This document shows, in pieces, positions 51,527 to 58,945 of a DNA stretch of 64,000 nucleotides. The notes beneath the pieces were generated by a model that did not search any database, had not been told where the DNA came from, and saw nothing but the letters and a program-made list of their open reading frames with translations. The stretch comes from Pseudomonas putida S13.1.2. Lineage in GTDB: Bacteria > Pseudomonadota > Gammaproteobacteria > Pseudomonadales > Pseudomonadaceae. The stretch lies in contig NZ_CP010979.1 in the NCBI RefSeq assembly GCF_000498395.2, forward strand, positions 2,418,001 through 2,482,000, in the 5' to 3' direction. Position numbers and translations under genes: made by a program. Position 1 is the first letter of the stretch. Each line of letters starts with the position of its first letter.

Positions 51527-52881
51527 GTGCAACCGTCATCATCGGCGCCGGCCCGGCGGGCATCCGCGCTGCGCAAACCTTGGTGGCACATGGCGTGCGC
51601 CCTGTGCTGCTGGACGAAGCCAGCCGTGGCGGTGGGCAGATCTACCGCCAGCAGCCGGCCAATTTTCGCCGCTCGGCCAAAGCCTTGTACGGCTTCGAAG
51701 CGGGCAAGGCGCAGGCCCTGCACAACACCCTTGAGCAACTGCGCGGGCAGGTCGACTACCGCCCGGAAACCTTGGTGTGGAACGCCGAGCAGCAGGTACT
51801 CGACACCTTGCAGCAGGGCCACGTGGCCGACCGCCTGGCGTTCGACCAGGTGATCGTCGCCACTGGCGCCACCGACCGCGTGCTGCCGATCCCTGGCTGG
51901 ACCTTGCCCGGGGTGTATACCCTGGGCGCCGCACAGATCGCCCTGAAATTTCAGGGCTGCGCCATCGGTGAGCAGGTGGTGCTGGCTGGCAGCGGGCCGC
52001 TGTTGTACCTGGTGGCCTACCAGTACGCCAAGGCCGGCGCCACAGTCAGTGCAGTGCTCGACACCTCGCCGTTCAGCGCCCAGGTACGCGCCCTGCCGCG
52101 CCTGTTGCTGCAGACGGGCACGTTTGCCAAGGGCCTGTACTACCGCGCCTGGCTCACCGGCAAAGGCGTGCCGGTGCATCAGGGGGTGACCCTGCTGGGC
52201 ATCGAAGGTGAGCATCGCGCCAGCGCCGTACGCTGGTCGCGCAATGGCCAGCAACATACCTTGCCGTGCGACGCCGTGGCATTCGCCCACGCCCTGCGCA
52301 GCGAAACCCAGCTGGCAGACCTGCTAGGCTGCCAGTTTGCCTGGAACACCCTCAACCGCGCCTGGCTACCGGTACGTGACGCCCAGGGCCGCGCCAGCAG
52401 CCCCGGTGTGTACCTGGCTGGCGACGGCGCCGGCATCCTCGGTGCCGACGGCGCCGAAATGACCGGTGAACTGGCCGCCCTGACGCTGCTGGCCGACCTC
52501 GGCAAACCTGGCAACCCGCAACGCCAGCAACAGCTGGAAAAACGCTTGGCCACCCTGCAGCGCTTTCGCCAGGGCCTGGAACAGGCCTTTCCGTTCCCCG
52601 AGCAGTGGGCCCGGCAGGCCCCGGACCTGTTGACCGTGTGCCGCTGTGAACAGGTCAGCGCTGGCGAAATCCGCGCCACCGTACGCGCCGGGCACTGGGA
52701 AATCAACCGGGTCAAAGCCATGTGCCGGGTCGGCATGGGCCGTTGTCAGGGCCGTGTGTGCGGGGCCGCCGCCGCCGAACTGATTGCCTGCGAAAGCGGT
52801 CGGCCCATTGACCAGGTCGGGCGCCTGCGTGGCCAGGCACCGGTCAAGCCCCTGCCCTTCGGCCTGGAGATCAAGCCATGA
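51523..52881 (+). CDS. FAD/NAD(P)-type oxidase subunit with BFD-like Fe-S tail, HcnB/OoxA type (452 aa)
   Basis: The N-terminus 'VIIGAGPAGIRAAQTLVAHG' binds FAD, 'QVVLAGSGPLLYLVAYQYAK' is the second dinucleotide fold, and 'GVYLAGDGAGILGADGAEM' closes the flavin site. The C-terminal domain has the BFD-like cysteines in 'LLTVCRCEQVSAGEI' and 'MCRVGMGRCQGRVCG'. This is the layout of HcnB, OoxA and NoxA, the electron-accepting flavoprotein of a three-subunit amino-compound dehydrogenase. It overlaps the small subunit and the next gene by 4 bp each. Confidence 0.88.
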   Translation: MSATVIIGAGPAGIRAAQTLVAHGVRPVLLDEASRGGGQIYRQQPANFRRSAKALYGFEAGKAQALHNTLEQLRGQVDYRPETLVWNAEQQVLDTLQQGHVADRLAFDQVIVATGATDRVLPIPGWTLPGVYTLGAAQIALKFQGCAIGEQVVLAGSGPLLYLVAYQYAKAGATVSAVLDTSPFSAQVRALPRLLLQTGTFAKGLYYRAWLTGKGVPVHQGVTLLGIEGEHRASAVRWSRNGQQHTLPCDAVAFAHALRSETQLADLLGCQFAWNTLNRAWLPVRDAQGRASSPGVYLAGDGAGILGADGAEMTGELAALTLLADLGKPGNPQRQQQLEKRLATLQRFRQGLEQAFPFPEQWARQAPDLLTVCRCEQVSAGEIRATVRAGHWEINRVKAMCRVGMGRCQGRVCGAAAAELIACESGRPIDQVGRLRGQAPVKPLPFGLEIKP

Positions 52882-54014
52882 AGCTGATCGAGGTGGACGC
52901 CATTGTTGTCGGCGGTGGCATCGTCGGCAGCAGCGCTGCATTGACCCTGGCCCGTGGTGGCAAACAGGTGGCGCTGCTTGAGCGTGACTTCTGTGGCTCG
53001 CACTCCAGCGGGGTGAACTATGGCGGGGTCCGTCGCCAAGGCCGCTCGCTGGCCCAGCTGCCATTGTCGATGCGTGCCCATGCCATCTGGGGGCAGTTGC
53101 GCGAGTGGATCGGCATCGACGGCGAGTACGCCCGCAGCGGCCATCTGAAGCTGGCGCGCAGCCAAACCGACTTCGACGCCTTGAAGGCTTATGCCCGTCG
53201 GACCCAGGCCTTTGACCTGCGCCTGCAACTGCTGGAACACCGCGAACTGCGCCAGCGCTTCCCTTGGGTGGGCGATATCGCCGTCGGCGCGTCATATTGC
53301 CCCGAGGACGGCCATGCCAACCCGCGCCTGGTGTCACCCGCCTTCGCCCAGGCGGCCCGGCACAGCGGCGCCCAGCTGCACGAGCAATGCAAAGTGCTCG
53401 AGGTAGACCACGACGGCCAGTGCTTCACCGTGCGCACCAGCACCGACCAGTGCTTCAAGGCGCCCTGGCTGCTGAACTGCGCTGGCGCCTGGTCGGCGCA
53501 ACTGGCCGAGTACTTCGGCGAACCGGTGCCGCTGACGGCGGCCCACCCGGCCATGCTGGTCACCGAGCCACTGCCGCTGTTCATGACCGCCAGCACCGGG
53601 GTCGAAGGCGGCGGTATCTACGCCCGCCAGGTGGCGCGCGGCAACTGCGTGCTGGGCGGTGGGCGCGGCTTTGCCCTGACCCCGACTACCGCACGCCCGG
53701 GGCAAGCCGCAGTGCTCGACATCCTGCGTAATGCCACCGAGCTGTACCCGGCATTGGCCGGCGCCCAGGCGATTCGCACCTGGAGCGGCACCGAAGGCTA
53801 CCTGCCCGATGACGAACCGGTGATCGGCCCCAGCCTGCGCCAACCCGGCCTGCTGCATGGCTTCGGCTTTGCCGGCGCTGGCTTTCAGATTGGCCCGGCA
53901 GCCGGGGAAGCCCTGGCGCAATGCGTCCTTCATGGCGCGCCGGCCATCAGCCTGGCGGCCTTTTCCATCAACCGTTTTCAGCCCAACCACCACTACAAGG
54001 AAAACCTGTCATGA
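52878..54014 (+). CDS. FAD-dependent amine/D-amino-acid oxidase-like subunit, HcnC/OoxB type (378 aa)
   Basis: This is a DAO-family flavoprotein: 'AIVVGGGIVGSSAALTLARG' binds FAD, 'ERDFCGSHSSGVNYGGVRRQ' follows, and the C-terminal part has 'RTWSGTEGYLPDDEPVIGPS' and 'LLHGFGFAGAGFQIGPAAGE'. It is predicted to oxidise a secondary or primary amine such as an opine, imino acid or D-amino acid, passing electrons through the Fe-S subunit. Overlaps its neighbours by 4 bp. Confidence 0.88.
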   Translation: MKLIEVDAIVVGGGIVGSSAALTLARGGKQVALLERDFCGSHSSGVNYGGVRRQGRSLAQLPLSMRAHAIWGQLREWIGIDGEYARSGHLKLARSQTDFDALKAYARRTQAFDLRLQLLEHRELRQRFPWVGDIAVGASYCPEDGHANPRLVSPAFAQAARHSGAQLHEQCKVLEVDHDGQCFTVRTSTDQCFKAPWLLNCAGAWSAQLAEYFGEPVPLTAAHPAMLVTEPLPLFMTASTGVEGGGIYARQVARGNCVLGGGRGFALTPTTARPGQAAVLDILRNATELYPALAGAQAIRTWSGTEGYLPDDEPVIGPSLRQPGLLHGFGFAGAGFQIGPAAGEALAQCVLHGAPAISLAAFSINRFQPNHHYKENLS

Positions 54015-55054
54015 CGCACAAGCAACGTTTGCTCGCCCTGTTCTGCACCGTACCTGGCCTGTTCGCCTGCCTGCCCGCCATGGCGCAACCCACGCTGTAC
54101 CTGGGCATGAACGGCGGCACCATGGAGCGGCTGTTCAGCGACAACATCCTGCCCCCGTTCGAGAAGGCCAACGGGGTGAAAGTGGTGATCGTCCCCGGCA
54201 CTTCGGCCGACATCCTGGCCAAGGTCCAGGCCACGCCGAACAAGCCGTCGATCCACGTGATGGTGCTGGATGACGGCATCATGTACCGCGCCATCGGCAT
54301 GGGCCTGTGCAGCACCCTCAAGCCCAACCCGACGCTGGCCCAGCTGCCGGAAAAGGCCCTGATCAAGGACAAGGCCGCCGCCGTCAGCCTGGGGGTGACC
54401 GGGCTTGCCTACAACAGCCGGCTGTTCAAGGAAAAAGGTTGGGCGGCTCCCACCTCGTGGAACGACCTGGCCGACCCGCGCTTCAAGGACAAGGTGGTGT
54501 TCCAGTCAATGGCATCGTCCACCTTTGGCCTGCACGGTTTCCTGATGTACAACCGCCTGCACGGCGGCAGCGATACCGACGTCAACCCAGGCTTCACGGC
54601 CTGGCAGAAGAACGTTGGCCCGAACGTGCTGGAGTACATCCCCAACTCGGCCAAGCTTTCGGAAATGGTGCAAACCGATGAGGCCGCGCTGTTCCCGCTT
54701 ACCCCCACCCAAGTGACGGCGCTGAAACTCAAGGGCATCCCGGTGGAATACGCCCCACCCAAGGAGGGCGCGGTAGTGCTCAACCAGGCCGAATGCGTGA
54801 CCGCCAACAACAACCAGCCGGAGCTGGCGCAAAAGCTTGCCGAGTTCCTGCTAAGCCCTGAGGCGCAGGCACCGGCACTGGAACTGGGTGACCAGATCCC
54901 GTCCAACCCCAACACACCGACCAGCGACAAGACCCGTGGGCAGGTTGAAGCCATGCAGACCTACCTGCAGACTGCCGTGACCATCGACTGGGACCAGGTA
55001 AACACCCAGCGCCCGGAATGGAACGCCCGCTGGAATCGCCAGATCGAGCGATAG
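54011..55054 (+). CDS. Periplasmic substrate-binding protein, PotD-like (347 aa)
   Basis: Signal peptide 'LLALFCTVPGLFACLPAMA', then a type-2 binding fold with 'LYLGMNGGTMERLFSDNILP', 'IHVMVLDDGIMYRAIGMG' and 'WAAPTSWNDLADPRFKDKVV'. It delivers the substrate to the permeases encoded at 49553 and 50427. In this operon the binding protein is last, after the oxidase genes. ATG at 54011 overlaps the upstream stop by 4 bp. Confidence 0.88.
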   Translation: MTHKQRLLALFCTVPGLFACLPAMAQPTLYLGMNGGTMERLFSDNILPPFEKANGVKVVIVPGTSADILAKVQATPNKPSIHVMVLDDGIMYRAIGMGLCSTLKPNPTLAQLPEKALIKDKAAAVSLGVTGLAYNSRLFKEKGWAAPTSWNDLADPRFKDKVVFQSMASSTFGLHGFLMYNRLHGGSDTDVNPGFTAWQKNVGPNVLEYIPNSAKLSEMVQTDEAALFPLTPTQVTALKLKGIPVEYAPPKEGAVVLNQAECVTANNNQPELAQKLAEFLLSPEAQAPALELGDQIPSNPNTPTSDKTRGQVEAMQTYLQTAVTIDWDQVNTQRPEWNARWNRQIER

Positions 55055-55127
55055 GCCGAGGCCCCTGGCCCGCTGCCGGCCCCCAGGTGCCGGCCAGCAG
55101 GCGCCGCCACGCCGCCTGCATGGCGCC

Positions 55128-55898
55128 TCAATCCAGCACTGGCCGCAACAGCGCCTGCGCCTCGTACAGTGGCGGCAAATAACGCATGCGGATTTCATCA
55201 ACACTCAACCGCGAAGCATGGGTGGTGATGGTCAGCGTCGCTTTCAACTGCCCGGCACGGTCCAGCAACGGTACACCCAGCACCCGCATACCCATCTCAT
55301 ACTCCTGATCGACGATACAGAAACCCTGCCCCTTCACCCGCAGCAACTCCGCGTCCAGCTGCACCCGGTCTGTCAGCGTATAAGGCGTCAACGCCCGCAA
55401 CGGGTTGCGTGCAAAGTACTCATCCCGCTCCCCTTCACCCAGCCAGGCCAGCCAGATACGCCCGCCGGCCGTGCAATACATCGGCACCCGCGAGCCGGGC
55501 CTGATCGACAACGAAGCCACATGGCTATAGCGGCTGCGCACCAGGTGGATGATCTCGTCACCATCGCGGGTTCCCACCGACACATGCTCCTGGGTCTGGC
55601 GTGCCACCTGCTCCACAATCGGCCGCAGCATGCGCGGCAGTTGCGCCGAGTCCACATACGCCTGGCCGATCCGCAAAGCCTTGGGCGTCAGCCAGTACTC
55701 GCGGCTGTCGGTTTCGACGAAGCCCTCGTGCACCAAGGTCAGCAAAAACCGCCGTGTGGCGCTCGGCGTAAGGCCAGATAACCTGGCCGCCTGCGGCACG
55801 CTCAGGCGCGGTTGCTCGGCGCTGAACAATTGCATCAGGGCCAGGCCTTTTTGCAAGCCGGCGATCAAATCCCGGGGGTGGATGGCGGGCGTGTTCAT
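55128..55898 (-). CDS. IclR-family regulator, PcaR/PobR-like subgroup (256 aa)
   Basis: The HTH reads 'LSVPQAARLSGLTPSATRRF', and the C-terminal domain has 'YSHVASLSIRPGSRVPMYCT' and 'GFCIVDQEYEMGMRVLGVPL', which resemble the PcaR/PcaU/PobR subgroup that senses aromatic or alicyclic acids. It is divergent from the AroE-like/flavoprotein operon and has a triple TGCGAT site between. ATG at 55898 is preferred to an in-frame TTG at 55913. Confidence 0.87.
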   Translation of the reverse strand: MNTPAIHPRDLIAGLQKGLALMQLFSAEQPRLSVPQAARLSGLTPSATRRFLLTLVHEGFVETDSREYWLTPKALRIGQAYVDSAQLPRMLRPIVEQVARQTQEHVSVGTRDGDEIIHLVRSRYSHVASLSIRPGSRVPMYCTAGGRIWLAWLGEGERDEYFARNPLRALTPYTLTDRVQLDAELLRVKGQGFCIVDQEYEMGMRVLGVPLLDRAGQLKATLTITTHASRLSVDEIRMRYLPPLYEAQALLRPVLD

Positions 55899-55935
55899 TT
55901 CTACGACTCGCAAGTGGGAAAAAACAGCCGATTAC

Positions 55936-55968
55936 TGCGATAACCGGATCATGATTGCGATTATCGCA
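55936..55968. promoter_or_regulatory. Triple TGCGAT repeat, candidate PcaR/PcaU-type operator
   Basis: TGCGATTATCGCA at 55956-55968 is a palindrome of two TGCGAT arms, and a third TGCGAT lies in direct orientation at 55936-55941, exactly 20 bp upstream of the first arm. A palindrome plus one spaced direct repeat is the operator design known for PcaU and PobR of the IclR family. It lies 38-70 bp from the regulator start and 83 bp from the AroE-like start. Confidence 0.7.
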
Positions 55969-56050
55969 TCAAATGCCCGATCAACGCATTGTTGCTCTCC
56001 CGCCTGTGCATCACGCTTGCCTTCACAACAACATCAATAAGGAGGTCAGC

Positions 56051-56860
56051 ATGATTCGTGGTTCCACTGAACTGGTCGCCATCGTCGGTTCGCCCATTGC
56101 CCAGGTGAAGTCCCCCGAGAACTTCAACACCTGGTTCGCCAACAACAACCGCAACGTCGCCATGCTGCCCATCGACCTGCACGAAGCAGCGCTGGCCAGC
56201 TTTGCCGACAGCCTGCGCGGCTGGCAGAACCTGCGCGGTTGCGTGGTCACCGTCCCATACAAACAGGCCTTGGCCAACCGCCTGGACCGCTTGAGCGAAC
56301 GTGCGGCCGCCCTGGGCTCGGTCAATGTGATTCGCCGCGAGCCTGGCGGGCACCTGCTGGGCGACAACGTGGACGGCGCCGGCTTCCTGGGCGCTGCGCG
56401 CAAGCATGGCTTCAAGCCGGCGGGCAAGCGGGCCTTGGTGATTGGTTGCGGCGGTGTTGGCAGTGCCATCAGCTATGCGCTGGGTGAGGCCGGCATTGCC
56501 AGCATCACCCTCCATGACCCCAGTGCTGCACGCTTGGGCGCGTTATGCGAACTGCTTGGCAAAGCCTTCCCCGGGCTCAGCATCAGCACGCAGTTCAGCG
56601 GGCTGGAAGACTTCGACCTGGTGGCCAATGCCTCCCCTGTCGGTATGGGTGCAAACGCAGAGCTGCCATTGTCTGCCGCGCTCCTGGCAACCCTGCAGCC
56701 CGACACCCTGGTCGCCGACGTGGTCACCTCGCCCGAGATCACCCCGCTGTTGAACCGGGCTCGGCAGGTTGGCTGTGCGATCCAGACCGGCCCGGAAATG
56801 GCCTTTGCCCAGTTGGGCCACCTGGGCGCCTTCATGGGCGTGACGCCACTGGAGATCTAG
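56051..56860 (+). CDS. Shikimate-dehydrogenase-like protein (269 aa)
   Basis: This is an AroE-family NAD(P) oxidoreductase. The catalytic Lys is in 'VVTVPYKQALANRL' (Lys71) and the Asp in 'GDNVDGAGFLGA' (Asp108); the nucleotide loop is 'VIGCGGVGSAISYALG'. Two binding positions differ from AroE: the SxS that holds the substrate carboxylate is 'QVKSP' (Val19, Ser21), and NTDG is NVDG. That places it among RifI/SdhL-like paralogues rather than biosynthetic AroE, with a different substrate or a catabolic role. AAGGAGG precedes the ATG. First gene of an operon with two flavoproteins, the first of which starts 4 bp after it. Confidence 0.88.
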   Translation: MIRGSTELVAIVGSPIAQVKSPENFNTWFANNNRNVAMLPIDLHEAALASFADSLRGWQNLRGCVVTVPYKQALANRLDRLSERAAALGSVNVIRREPGGHLLGDNVDGAGFLGAARKHGFKPAGKRALVIGCGGVGSAISYALGEAGIASITLHDPSAARLGALCELLGKAFPGLSISTQFSGLEDFDLVANASPVGMGANAELPLSAALLATLQPDTLVADVVTSPEITPLLNRARQVGCAIQTGPEMAFAQLGHLGAFMGVTPLEI

Positions 56861-56864
56861 CACC

Positions 56865-58598
56865 ATGGCTGACTTCGAACACACACAACAACACTTTGAT
56901 CTGGTTGTGCTGGGCAGCGGCGCCGGAGGTTTTGCCGCTGTGGCCACGGCCGCGCGCCGCGGGCTAAAGGTGCTGGTGGTGGAGAAGGCCGAGCACTTCG
57001 GCGGCACTTCGGCGATATCCGGCGGGGCGGTGTGGCTGTATGGCACCGACCAGGCACGGGCCGCCGGTGCCAAAGACTCGCCCGAGGCCATGAGCACCTA
57101 CCTCAGGCATGTTATCGGCGACGGCTACGACCCTGCCCTGGCAGACGCCTTCATCGAGCACGGCCACCAGGCGCTGCGTTGGCTGGAACAGCACACCGAG
57201 CTGCGCTACGCCCTGCGCCCGCACTCACCCGATTATTACCCCGATGCCCCCGGCGCTACCCAGTTTGGTCGGGCACTGGAAATGGTCGAATACGACGGCA
57301 AGCACCTCGGCGCCCGTTTCAAGGACCTGCAAATGCCACCGCCCGGCATGCTGTTGTTCGGCGGCATGATGGTCAACCGGGTGGATATCCAGCATTTTCT
57401 CAGCATTCGTCGCTCACCCAAGTCGCTGTGGCACTGCCTGAAACTGATGGCACGTTACGCACGGGACCGCCTGCAGCACCCGCGTGGCACCCGGTTGACT
57501 ACCGGCAACGCACTGATCGCCCGCCTGGCCACCAGCGCCTTTGCCCATGGCACACAGCTGTGGTTGCGCAGCGAGGCCCTGGAACTGATCGTTGAACAGG
57601 GCACGGTCACGGGCGTGGTGGTACAGCACGAGGGGCGCCGCGAACGGGTACTGGCCCGCGGCGGTGTGGTGTGCGCCATGGGCGGGTTCGCGGCAGGCGC
57701 GCTCGCCGCGGGCTACCGGCCAGCCCAGCAAGCACCGCACCTGACCATGTCACCCGCTGCCAACGACGGCGCTGCCCTGCGCCTTGGCCAGGCCGTGTCG
57801 GCGGCCCAGGGCGAGGGCCTGGCGGCCAACTTCTTCTGGGCGCCGGTTTCGGAACTGCGCCATGCCAGTGGCGAGCGTGAGCGCTTTCCGCATCTGGTTA
57901 CCGACCGCGCCAAACCTGGCGTGATCGCGGTAAACCCGGCCGGGCGGCGCTTCGTCAACGAGTCCGACTCCTACCACCACTTCGTGCAGACCATGTTCGC
58001 CAACGGTATTGCCAGTTGCTGGCTGGTCTGCGATGCCGAGGCCATGAACCGCTATGGCCTGGGCCTGGCGCGGCCAAAACCGGTGAACAACCAGGCGTTG
58101 ATCGATGCCGGCTACCTGCACCAGGCCGCAACACCACAGGCCTTGGCCCAGGCCATCGGCGTTGACCCAGAGGTGCTTGCGCAAACCCTTGAGCAGTTCA
58201 ACGCAGATGCCCGCAATGGCATCGACCGCGCGTTCGGCAAAGGCGGCAACAGCTACAACCGCTACATGGGCGACCCACAGCACACGCCCAACCCCTGCCT
58301 GGCGCCACTGGCAAACGGGCCGTTCTATGCCATTCGCATTCACACCGGCGACCTCGGGTCGGCCTGCGGCCTGGTCACCAACGCCAATGCCAACGTGCTG
58401 AACCGCAGCGGCCAGCCGATTGCCGGGCTGTACGCGGTCGGCAACGACATGAACTCACTGATGAAGGGCACCTACCCCGGCCCCGGCATCACCCTGGGCC
58501 CTGCCCTCACCTTCGGCTGGCTCGCTGCCAACCACATCACCGCGCGCCTGCAGGCGCCGGCCACCCAAACGGAGACCCCTGCATGTACTACGAACTGA
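56865..58598 (+). CDS. FAD-dependent oxidoreductase, KstD/fumarate-reductase type, paralogue 1 (577 aa)
   Basis: The N-terminus 'LVVLGSGAGGFAAVATAARR' and 'GGTSAISGGAVWLYG' bind FAD. The C-terminal FAD motif is 'GLYAVGNDMNSLMKGTYPG' followed by 'GITLGPALTFGWLAANH'. 'NPAGRRFVNESDSYHHF' is typical of the FAD_binding_2 family. The layout matches 3-ketosteroid-delta1-dehydrogenase-like enzymes, which introduce C=C bonds next to a ketone, or soluble flavocytochrome-c-like reductases. It lacks a heme domain and signal peptide, so it should be cytoplasmic. GGAGATC precedes the ATG. Confidence 0.85.
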   Translation: MADFEHTQQHFDLVVLGSGAGGFAAVATAARRGLKVLVVEKAEHFGGTSAISGGAVWLYGTDQARAAGAKDSPEAMSTYLRHVIGDGYDPALADAFIEHGHQALRWLEQHTELRYALRPHSPDYYPDAPGATQFGRALEMVEYDGKHLGARFKDLQMPPPGMLLFGGMMVNRVDIQHFLSIRRSPKSLWHCLKLMARYARDRLQHPRGTRLTTGNALIARLATSAFAHGTQLWLRSEALELIVEQGTVTGVVVQHEGRRERVLARGGVVCAMGGFAAGALAAGYRPAQQAPHLTMSPAANDGAALRLGQAVSAAQGEGLAANFFWAPVSELRHASGERERFPHLVTDRAKPGVIAVNPAGRRFVNESDSYHHFVQTMFANGIASCWLVCDAEAMNRYGLGLARPKPVNNQALIDAGYLHQAATPQALAQAIGVDPEVLAQTLEQFNADARNGIDRAFGKGGNSYNRYMGDPQHTPNPCLAPLANGPFYAIRIHTGDLGSACGLVTNANANVLNRSGQPIAGLYAVGNDMNSLMKGTYPGPGITLGPALTFGWLAANHITARLQAPATQTETPACTTN

Positions 58599-58903
58599 GA
58601 ACCTACACCCTCGACCCACTGAAAATGGCCGACTGGCTGGCCCTTTACCAAAGCCATGCGCTGGAAGTGCAAAGCGAACACCTGGGCAACCTGGTGGGCT
58701 TTTTCACTACCGAGTTCGGCGACGTCAACCAGGTGGTGCACATCTGGGGCTATGCGAGCCTGGATGAGCGCATTGCGCGCCGCGCCGCAATGGCAGCCGA
58801 CCCGCGCTGGGCGGAGTTCTCGCGGCGCAACCGCGAACTGGCGGCGGTCGTAAGCCTGCAATCGCGGCTGATGCGGCCCACCGGCTTTTCGCCGCTGAAG
58901 TAA
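58583..58903 (+). CDS. NIPSNAP-family protein (106 aa)
   Basis: This is a single NIPSNAP (dimeric alpha/beta barrel) domain starting 'YYELRTYTLDPLKMADWL' and containing 'QVVHIWGYASLDERIARRA'. Such proteins often accompany degradation gene clusters, and their role is unknown, though related dimeric ferredoxin-like folds act as monooxygenases or isomerases. It overlaps the first flavoprotein gene by 16 bp and is followed by the second after 42 bp. Confidence 0.85.
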   Translation: MYYELRTYTLDPLKMADWLALYQSHALEVQSEHLGNLVGFFTTEFGDVNQVVHIWGYASLDERIARRAAMAADPRWAEFSRRNRELAAVVSLQSRLMRPTGFSPLK

Positions 58904-58945
58904 ACCGTACTGCACCTTCTTTCAACGCCTGAGCGGAACCCTTGC

